Assembly (NCBI GenBank): GCA_012800565.1
Contig: JAAZIZ010000275.1
Location: 1-5,382 of the forward strand
DNA from: Lentisphaerota bacterium
GTDB lineage: Bacteria > Verrucomicrobiota > Lentisphaeria > Oligosphaerales > Oligosphaeraceae
Direction of reading: 5' to 3'
Length of the DNA: 5,382 bases
Part shown: piece after piece, positions 1 through 4,745 of the stretch
Position numbering within the stretch: position 1 is the stretch's first letter
How the letters are laid out: the number at the start of each line of letters is the position of its first letter
The notes under the pieces: model-generated
The model's database searches: none
What the model saw: the letters and a program-made list of their open reading frames with translations, nothing else
What the model was told of the DNA's origin: nothing
Program-made: the position numbers and the translations under genes

Positions 1-33
1 ATTACAAGCCTAGCAGCTTACCAGTGCAACCTC

Positions 34-73
34 TCCAGGGCGACACGATACCTTACGCCCGGAAAACTTTTTT
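34..73 (+). terminator. weak candidate intrinsic terminator of an upstream gene
   Basis: TCC and GGGCG (34-36, 38-42) can pair with CGCCC and GGA (56-63), giving an eight-pair stem with one bulged A at 37 and a 13-base loop. A run of six T lies at 68-73, four bases after the stem. The order stem then T-run suits an intrinsic terminator on the + strand, perhaps closing a gene to the left. The loop is large and the gap before the T-run is longer than ideal, so this is tentative. Frame 1 is open from the left edge to a TGA at 112-114, which extends past the hairpin, so I cannot confirm where an upstream gene would end. Confidence 0.25.
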
Positions 74-173
74 GCAAACTGGGCAGGCGAGAAAAAGAAA
101 ATATCAATTTCTGATTCTTTGGGACTGGCCGGCAGCTTTTTCTCGCTGGCATTTGCTTGCTTTCAGCAGTTCC

Positions 174-193
174 GGCAGTATTTTAATACTGCC
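174..193. promoter_or_regulatory. perfect inverted repeat upstream of the NfeD-family gene
   Basis: GGCAGTATT (174-182) and AATACTGCC (185-193) are exact reverse complements separated by two T. A further copy of the right-arm core, AGTACTGC, lies at 199-206, so the left arm could pair with either. No T-run follows, so it is not an obvious terminator. The repeat ends 21 bases before the ribosome binding site of the gene at 226. It could be an operator, or an RNA hairpin in the leader. A loose promoter overlaps it: TTGCTT at 157-162, a 16-base spacer, then TATTTT at 179-184. What I see is the symmetry; the regulatory role is inferred. Confidence 0.4.
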
Positions 194-225
194 CCGCCAG
201 TACTGCAACGCAACAAGGAATATTT

Positions 226-702
226 ATGAACCTGACCATTATCATTGCCCTGCTTGTCTCCGGGGCACTGCTTCTTTTTGCCGAACTGCTGCTGCCCGGC
301 GGGGTGATTGGCTTTTTGGGCTGTGCAGCACTGCTGACCGGCTTGGCAGGTCTCTTCTACACCTACAGCCTCGCTACCGCCTGTCTGGTGACCTGTGCGG
401 TGGTATTTTTCATACTGTTCTTTTTTTATGCCTGGTTCAAGTATTTTCCCCGCACAGAAACCGGCAAGCGCCTGCTGGCAGCCACCGATGCCAAGGAATG
501 GCGCAGCTTTGATCCGGAATACGGCCAGCTGCTCAATAAAAGCGGCATCGCTCATACCGTACTGCGGCCTTCCGGCCTGGCCATTATCGACGGCAAAAAG
601 TATGATGTAGTCACTCAAGGAGAAATGCTCCCGGCGCGTACCCCGATTATTGTAGTGAATATTGAAGGTAACCGTATCGTAGTCGAAAAAAAGGAAGAGT
701 GA
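226..702 (+). CDS. short NfeD-family membrane protein with C-terminal OB-fold
   Basis: This 158-residue protein belongs to the NfeD family, membrane proteins that accompany SPFH/flotillin-like scaffolds. Three hydrophobic segments are visible (about 4-22, 26-46 and 48-70), with the family-typical ELLLPGGVIGFLG motif at 20-32. A cytosolic or periplasmic OB-fold follows at about 102-154, with LRPSGLAIIDGKKYDVV (113-129) and EGNRIVVEKKEE at the end. It lacks the N-terminal ClpP-like serine protease domain of long NfeD proteins and starts directly at the membrane region, so it is the short form. AAGGAA (215-220) sits five bases before the ATG and supports this start. The next gene begins two bases after its stop, and floA lies further downstream, which agrees with a FloA partner role. 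The family call is firm; the exact function of short NfeD proteins is less clear. Confidence 0.9.
   Translation: MNLTIIIALLVSGALLLFAELLLPGGVIGFLGCAALLTGLAGLFYTYSLATACLVTCAVVFFILFFFYAWFKYFPRTETGKRLLAATDAKEWRSFDPEYGQLLNKSGIAHTVLRPSGLAIIDGKKYDVVTQGEMLPARTPIIVVNIEGNRIVVEKKEE
691..699 (+). promoter_or_regulatory. ribosome binding site that decides the DUF4886 start
   Basis: AAGGAAGAG lies inside the last codons of the NfeD gene and ends five bases before the ATG at 705. The in-frame GTG at 699 overlaps this site and leaves no usable spacing, so ATG 705 is preferred. The overlap suggests translational coupling between the two genes. Confidence 0.6.
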
Positions 703-704
703 CC

Positions 705-1643
705 ATGCGCTTGTTCAGAATACCCCGTCTAATCCTAATCATCGTTCTAATCGGCGTTGCTTCTGGCCTGGCTCAGGAGCAGAAAACTCTGCGCTTGCTG
801 ACTATCGGCAACAGCTTCTCCAACAACGCCAGCAAATACCTGCCGCAGATGCTCAAAAGCGCCAAAATCACAGCCAGCATTGACCGTTCAGCTTCGCTCG
901 GCGGGCGCTCCCTGGCCCAGCACCTCAGCTACGCCCAAGCCTACGAAAAAGACCCCCAGGGCCCGACGGGACGCCCATATCAAGGACAACGGGCTTTGCA
1001 GGAAATTCTGCAGAGCCAACCCTGGGATTTCATTACCATCCAGCAGGTCAGCCATCAGAGTTTTAATCCGGACAGCTTTACGCCCGCCATTGAATTATTG
1101 AAAATCATCCGCAAACATGCCCCCCAGGCTGAGGTGATCATGCATGAAACCTGGGCGTACCGCAAGGACTCGAAGAGTCCGGTCGCTGCCTCCGGCGAAA
1201 TGTACCCGCGTCTGCATGCCGCTTACCAGAAATGGGCGACGGAGCTCGGATTGCGGCTGCTACCGGTGGGCACTGCTTTCGAGAATGCCAGCAAGGACCC
1301 GCGTTTCCCCATTGAATATACTGTCCCGGCTGATCTCAGTGCCCTGCAGTATCCTGAACTGCCGCCCTCGCAGAATTCCCTGCATGTCGGCTATATCTGG
1401 CGCAAGGACAAAAAGAACCCCGATGCGCCTCCGAAACTGGCTCATGATGCGGCGCACGCTTCGGTGTACGGCGAATATCTCGGCGCGGCAGTATGGTTCG
1501 AGGCCATTTTCGGTGATGTAGATAAATGCACCTACGCTCCCCCCGCTATCGCTCCTGAAACTGCTGCTGTTCTGCGTGACATCGCCAAAAAGACCGTAGC
1601 TGAATGCAAGGCTAAGGACAAACCTGCACCACCACAACCGTAA
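705..1643 (+). CDS. secreted DUF4886 (SGNH-hydrolase-like) protein
   Basis: This 312-residue protein resembles the DUF4886 family, SGNH/GDSL-hydrolase-like proteins common in Bacteroidota and PVC bacteria. Residues 1-23 look like a Sec signal peptide: basic start, a hydrophobic core LILIIVLIGVA, then a likely cut after GLA before QEQK. The mature part opens with LRLLTIGNSFSNN (29-41), where Ser37 in GNSFS would be the block I nucleophile. LGG (65-67) may be block II, and DAAHASVYGEYLG (248-260) gives Asp248 and His251 in the usual D-x-x-H arrangement near the C-terminus. The block III Asn of classical SGNH enzymes is not obvious: the region reads IQQVSH (112-117). The tail is Lys/Pro rich (KAKDKPAPPQP). 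It lies between nfeD and floA, an unusual neighbour for them. The substrate is unknown; an esterase or carbohydrate deacetylase acting outside the cytoplasm is a family-based guess. Confidence 0.82.
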   Translation: MRLFRIPRLILIIVLIGVASGLAQEQKTLRLLTIGNSFSNNASKYLPQMLKSAKITASIDRSASLGGRSLAQHLSYAQAYEKDPQGPTGRPYQGQRALQEILQSQPWDFITIQQVSHQSFNPDSFTPAIELLKIIRKHAPQAEVIMHETWAYRKDSKSPVAASGEMYPRLHAAYQKWATELGLRLLPVGTAFENASKDPRFPIEYTVPADLSALQYPELPPSQNSLHVGYIWRKDKKNPDAPPKLAHDAAHASVYGEYLGAAVWFEAIFGDVDKCTYAPPAIAPETAAVLRDIAKKTVAECKAKDKPAPPQP

Positions 1644-1701
1644 ACTTAATTATTTAACGGCTCCTAAATTCCAAACCACCTTGAACCCATACCCAAAAAA
1701 C

Positions 1702-1707
1702 AGGAGG
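1702..1707 (+). promoter_or_regulatory. consensus ribosome binding site of floA
   Basis: AGGAGG lies five bases before the floA ATG and is the strongest Shine-Dalgarno match in the window. The 69-base gap between the DUF4886 stop and floA shows no clear hairpin, so read-through from the upstream genes is likely, with strong translation of floA. Confidence 0.75.
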
Positions 1708-1712
1708 AAACA

Positions 1713-2714
1713 ATGCTTTACGTGATCTTGGCAGTTGCCGCCATCATTGCCGGCCTGGTCGGCGCTTTCATACTGTTCCACTTCTTCGGTATCTGGATTC
1801 AGGCCTGGGCCTCCGGTGCCCATACCTCGCTGGTGACTCTGGTCTGTATGTCACTGCGTAAAATTCCCCCGGCCTTGATCATCCGAGCCTACATCCAGTT
1901 GCGCAAAGCCGGCCTGGAGGGTATTGGTACCAACGAACTTGAGAGCCATTACATGGCTGGCGGTGACGTGTTGAAAGTCATCAACGCCTTGATTGCTGCC
2001 GACAAAGCCGGCATCAAACTCGATTTCAAGCGCGCTGCCGCCATTGATCTGGCCGGGCGGGACGTCTTCGGCGCAGTCTGCACCAGCGTCAATCCCCGGG
2101 TCATAGACTGCCCGGATAACAGCAAAGGTTCCCGCGCCTCTGTCGATGCGGTCGCCAAGGACGGTATCCAGGTCAAAGCCAGAGCCAGGGTAACCGTGCG
2201 CACCAACCTCGACCGCCTGGTCGGCGGAGCCACGGAAGAGACCATCATCGCTCGAGTTGGCGAAGGCATCGTCAGCACTATCGGTTCATCAGAATCATAT
2301 ACCACTGTGCTGGAAAACCCGGAGCAGATTTCCCAGCGGGTGCTGGAAAAAGGTCTGGACAGCGGGACCGCTTTTGAAATCCTCTCGATCGACATTGCCG
2401 ATGTCGATATCGGTGACAATGTCGGTGCCCGCCTGCAGGCCGAACAAGCCGAGGCCGACACGCGGGTCGCTCAGGCACGGGCCGAGGTCCGGCGTGCGGC
2501 TGCCGTTGCCTTAGAGCAGGAGATGCGGGCCAAGGTTCAGGAAATGCAGGCCAATGTAGTGGCAGCCCAGGCAGAAGTACCTCTCGCCCTGGCTGTTGCC
2601 TTACGTGAAGGCAAACTCGGGGTACTGGATTATTACAAGCTGGAAAACATCAAGGCTGACACTGAAATGCGGCAAAGCATCAGTGAGAACCCTGATGAAA
2701 GTCAAATTAAATAA
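1713..2714 (+). CDS. floA: flotillin-like protein FloA (SPFH family)
   Basis: FloA is a bacterial flotillin-like scaffold that oligomerises at the inner membrane, forms functional membrane microdomains and affects fluidity and the assembly of membrane complexes. The protein has 333 residues, close to the 331 of Bacillus subtilis FloA, and is collinear with it. A membrane-inserted hydrophobic segment covers about 2-26. The SPFH core follows, with VKARARVTVRTNLDRLVGGA (154-173), RVGEGIVSTIGSS (181-193) and SGTAFEILSIDIADVDIG (217-234). An Ala/Glu-rich coiled-coil region spans about 240-290, and the conserved tail includes EVPLALAVALREGKLGVLDY (288-307) and NIKADTEMRQSI (312-323). Compared with B. 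subtilis from memory, there is a short extra stretch around 134-148 (PDNSKGSRASVDAVA) before the KDGIQVKA strand. The consensus ribosome binding site fixes the start. The upstream NfeD-family gene is its expected partner. Confidence 0.96.
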   Translation: MLYVILAVAAIIAGLVGAFILFHFFGIWIQAWASGAHTSLVTLVCMSLRKIPPALIIRAYIQLRKAGLEGIGTNELESHYMAGGDVLKVINALIAADKAGIKLDFKRAAAIDLAGRDVFGAVCTSVNPRVIDCPDNSKGSRASVDAVAKDGIQVKARARVTVRTNLDRLVGGATEETIIARVGEGIVSTIGSSESYTTVLENPEQISQRVLEKGLDSGTAFEILSIDIADVDIGDNVGARLQAEQAEADTRVAQARAEVRRAAAVALEQEMRAKVQEMQANVVAAQAEVPLALAVALREGKLGVLDYYKLENIKADTEMRQSISENPDESQIK

Positions 2715-2725
2715 CCCGCCCTGCC

Positions 2726-2752
2726 GCTGACCTGCGGGTCCCGCAGGTCGGC
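2726..2752 (+). terminator. strong GC-rich hairpin just after floA
   Basis: Twelve pairs, one of them a T-G wobble, close over the three-base loop GTC (2738-2740). The inner nine pairs, GACCTGCGG (2729-2737) with CCGCAGGTC (2741-2749), are perfect. It starts 11 bases after the floA stop. No T-run follows, so it is not a textbook intrinsic terminator. It may be a U-tract-less terminator, a 3'-end stabiliser of the floA message, or a partial attenuator. Confidence 0.5.
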
Positions 2753-2808
2753 ACACCTGAACGCCTGCAGCCGCACCCGCGGCAATGCTTCTTCTTCCAC
2801 CTTTCGCC

Positions 2809-2841
2809 CTGTCCGCTCCGGCTGATACTCGGAGCGGACAG
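2809..2841 (+). promoter_or_regulatory. perfect 12-base-pair hairpin upstream of the small membrane protein gene
   Basis: CTGTCCGCTCCG (2809-2820) and CGGAGCGGACAG (2830-2841) are exact reverse complements around a nine-base loop, GCTGATACT. The hairpin ends 12 bases before AGGA (2854-2857), the ribosome binding site of the gene at 2865. No T-run follows. It could form in the leader of that gene and control read-through or translation, or end the floA transcript. With the hairpin at 2726-2752 it forms a tandem pair in one 150-base spacer. Confidence 0.5.
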
Positions 2842-2864
2842 ATGCAGAACAGCAGGAAAAGATT

Positions 2865-3416
2865 ATGAAAAATTTGTTCGGTATTATCTTTTTCATCGCT
2901 ATGGTAATCCTGAATATCATACTGGAAAACCAGAAAAACGCCCGCCTGGAGCGGGAAGCAAGCGAGTCCGATGACCAGAAAATTCCGCCACCCGGACACG
3001 GCGGATTTCCCCAAAAAGACTCTCCCCCGGCGCGGTCTCTGGAGCGACCCGTCCAGACACCTTCTACCACCGACCCGGACACTGTCTCCCTGCAGGACCT
3101 GATGCAGGAGTTTTTTCAACGTGAGGCCGAGGCTACGTCAAAGACCATCTACACACCGGAAGAAAACCATGCCACTCCGCCGGCAGCTGAACTGGCGGCA
3201 AAACCGGCCGCACTGCCAGTAGCTATACCACTGGCCGCAGAGACTCCCGTTGCCACCACTGCTCCCAGTGAACCGCCAGCAGAACCGCAGCCTCTGCTGC
3301 CAGCCAGCAGTCCGATCCGGAAACGTCAGGCTATTGCCATCACTCGCACACACCAAGGCTTGCGCCAGGCTGTGATTATGGCCGAAATCCTGGGAAAACC
3401 AAAAGCCTTGCGATAG
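2865..3416 (+). CDS. small membrane-anchored protein with Pro/Ala linker and C-terminal motif
   Basis: I cannot assign a named family to this 183-residue protein. Residues 4-20 (LFGIIFFIAMVILNIIL) form one membrane segment with no signal-peptidase site in view, so it is probably an N-terminal anchor. A charged stretch follows, then a Pro-rich linker. A short amphipathic helix is likely at about 73-90 (TVSLQDLMQEFFQREAEA). A long Pro/Ala/Glu-rich region (about 104-149) looks disordered. The C-terminus is compact and ordered-looking: RKRQAIAITRTHQG, then LRQAVIMAEILGKPKALR (166-183). I recall a similar EIL-x-x-P-x-x-LR ending in small anchored proteins of PVC bacteria, but have not checked it. 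AGGA at 2854-2857 supports the ATG, and codon use matches the neighbours. Position after floA suggests a role at the same membrane, possibly as an adaptor that presents its C-terminal motif. That role is inference. Confidence 0.8.
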   Translation: MKNLFGIIFFIAMVILNIILENQKNARLEREASESDDQKIPPPGHGGFPQKDSPPARSLERPVQTPSTTDPDTVSLQDLMQEFFQREAEATSKTIYTPEENHATPPAAELAAKPAALPVAIPLAAETPVATTAPSEPPAEPQPLLPASSPIRKRQAIAITRTHQGLRQAVIMAEILGKPKALR

Positions 3417-3504
3417 ACCGGGATTACCGCAGCCGGAACCATAAATCTCCGCCAGCCGCACACGCAACGATAATCTCACAGAACCGCAACGGTGCAGCAA
3501 AGCA

Positions 3505-3600
3505 CTTATTGCATTATTTTTGCCCAGTTGTATTTTAAATTTTAGTTTAAGAATTATATTACTTCTTTGTCCCTTTGTTTTATTTTGCTTTTCCTGGTGT
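3505..3600 (+). promoter_or_regulatory. AT-rich probable promoter region of fmt
   Basis: The 198 bases between the small membrane protein gene and fmt turn sharply AT-rich here, against GC-rich genes on both sides. Candidate boxes are TTGCAT (3509-3514) with TATTTT (3531-3536) at a 16-base spacing, and a separate TATATT at 3555-3560. Neither pair is close to consensus, so the boxes are guesses, but the composition and position point to a new transcription start for fmt. Positions 3417-3504 show only a four-pair ACCG/CGGT hairpin at 3483-3493. Confidence 0.4.
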
Positions 3601-3614
3601 TTTCAGGGTATGGC

Positions 3615-4586
3615 ATGAGTGACAAACCTCCTGTACGCACAATTTTTTTATGTTCCGGTCGGCTGGGCATCCCGATCATTGACGCCCTAAGGCAAGATTC
3701 CCGCATTCAGCTATTGGGTATTTATTCTCAGGTTGACAAGCCGGTCGGACGCAAGAAAGTGATCGCTCCGACAGTTTTTACGCAGCACTGTCTGCAACAG
3801 GGACTATCGGTGGAGCGAGTCAGTTCAGTCAATAATCCTGCTTTCCTGGAATATCTGCGCACCCTTGACCTGGACCTGCTGATTGTGGTATCTTTCGGGC
3901 AGCTGCTGAAAGAAGAGATTCTCTCCCTGCCCGAATTCGGCTGTCTGAATGTGCATGCCTCACTGTTGCCGAAGTACCGGGGTGCCAGCCCCATCGCCAG
4001 CGCCATTCTGCAGGGTGAAACGGAAACCGGAGTCACGTTCATGAAAATGGACAAAGGGCTGGATACCGGACCCATCTACCAGGCTTTCTCTCTGCCCATC
4101 GGACCGATGGAAAACTGCGGGCAACTGGAATGGCGTCTGGGCAATCTGGCGGCTGCTCATCTGCCCACCATCTGCTGGCAGGTTTGTCGGGAAAATCTGC
4201 AGTTTCAGCCGCAGAAACCAACCTCCGCTGCCATTGTCCGAAAAATCAGCAAGACTGACGGTGCCATCCACTGGGATAAGAGTGCCAGTATGATCGCGAA
4301 GATGGTACGTGCCTACACGCCTTGGCCCAAAGCATACTCTTTTCTACCTACGTCCCGGGGAGTGAAGCGCATCCAAATCACCCAGGCGGTGGCAGTGGGA
4401 GGCAATTTCGGCGAGAATACCATCCCGGGACAGATTCTGCCCATGCAGGATGTGCTGGGCGTGGCCTGTGGTTCTGGATGCCTGAAAATCCTGCGCATCG
4501 TACCGGAAGGGCGCAAAGAAATGAACAGCGCTGACTTCCTGCGTGGCAACCCTGTGACCTATGGAACGGTGTTGTCCTCTGAATGA
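3615..4586 (+). CDS. fmt: methionyl-tRNA formyltransferase
   Basis: Fmt transfers a formyl group from 10-formyl-tetrahydrofolate to the amino group of Met on initiator tRNA in the cytoplasm, which prepares it for translation initiation. From ATG 3615 the protein has 323 residues, near the 315 of Escherichia coli Fmt. The N-terminal formyltransferase domain (about 7-190) holds LNVHASLLPKYRGASPI (111-127) and GLDTG (148-152). Asn112, His114 and Asp150 match the catalytic Asn, His and Asp. The loop QVDKPVGRKK (39-48) corresponds to the initiator-tRNA contact loop. The C-terminal tRNA-binding OB domain (about 212-315) has YTPWPKAY (234-241) and a GSGCLKILRIVPEGRKEM stretch. A TTG at 3567 would add a hydrophobic, non-homologous 16-residue leader. 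ATG 3615 fits the family and has AGGG at 3605-3608. The usual partner gene for peptide deformylase (def) is not in view. Confidence 0.96.
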   Translation: MSDKPPVRTIFLCSGRLGIPIIDALRQDSRIQLLGIYSQVDKPVGRKKVIAPTVFTQHCLQQGLSVERVSSVNNPAFLEYLRTLDLDLLIVVSFGQLLKEEILSLPEFGCLNVHASLLPKYRGASPIASAILQGETETGVTFMKMDKGLDTGPIYQAFSLPIGPMENCGQLEWRLGNLAAAHLPTICWQVCRENLQFQPQKPTSAAIVRKISKTDGAIHWDKSASMIAKMVRAYTPWPKAYSFLPTSRGVKRIQITQAVAVGGNFGENTIPGQILPMQDVLGVACGSGCLKILRIVPEGRKEMNSADFLRGNPVTYGTVLSSE

Positions 4587-4637
4587 TTTCAGACAACCCG
4601 CAGCCACAGTAAAGCGCTGCCAGTCATCACGCTTTTT

Positions 4638-4666
4638 GCTCCGCAATGTGCGGAGCGCGATATTTT
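4638..4666 (+). terminator. probable intrinsic terminator of fmt
   Basis: GCTCCGCA (4638-4645) and TGCGGAGC (4649-4656) form a perfect eight-pair stem around ATG. TATTTT at 4661-4666 gives a short, slightly offset T-rich tail. It lies 51 bases after the fmt stop and before the next gene, as expected for the end of the fmt transcript. Confidence 0.55.
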
Positions 4667-4683
4667 CCCGGTCCCCGGGGTTC

Positions 4684-4695
4684 CGGCAGCTGCCG
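4684..4695. repeat. 12-base perfect palindrome before the RNase E/G gene
   Basis: CGGCAGCTGCCG is fully self-complementary and is followed at once by an AT-rich stretch (4697-4710, including TATATTTTT) that could hold a -10 region. A CCCCGGGG palindrome sits just upstream (4673-4680). An operator or a small leader hairpin is possible, but a palindrome this short can also occur by chance. Confidence 0.3.
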
Positions 4696-4704
4696 TGAAT
4701 ATAT

Positions 4705-4745
4705 TTTTAATCAACACATCTCTATGAAACAAATTTTAATCAACA
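4705..4745 (+). repeat. 12-base direct repeat flanking the RNase start codon
   Basis: TTTTAATCAACA occurs at 4705-4716 and again at 4734-4745, 29 bases apart, on either side of the ATG at 4724. The second copy encodes the LIN residues of the protein start (with flanking bases). The offset is not a multiple of three, so it is not a coding duplication. It replaces any visible Shine-Dalgarno sequence upstream of the start. Confidence 0.6.

Noticed and set aside
1..114. Open frame from the left edge to TGA at 112-114, possibly the end of an upstream gene
   Set aside because: The 37 residues show no recognisable domain and the frame runs past the hairpin at 34-63. Too short to support a coding call.
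13..151. A 45-codon minus-strand frame starting at the CAT at 149-151
   Set aside because: No good ribosome binding site and a composition unlike the real genes; it is best explained as chance.
24..512. A 162-codon + strand reading frame overlapping the first gene
   Set aside because: It runs out of frame through the NfeD gene, its protein has no recognisable pattern, and no ribosome binding site precedes it. The NfeD frame explains the region.
1949..2461. Minus-strand frame of 170 codons across floA
   Set aside because: Ser/Arg/Pro-rich sequence typical of an antisense shadow; the floA frame is conserved throughout.
3567..3614. TTG-started N-terminal extension of Fmt resembling a signal peptide
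   Set aside because: Fmt is cytosolic and the extension has no counterpart in the family. ATG 3615 with AGGG upstream gives the usual protein length, and the hydrophobic residues come from translating AT-rich promoter DNA.
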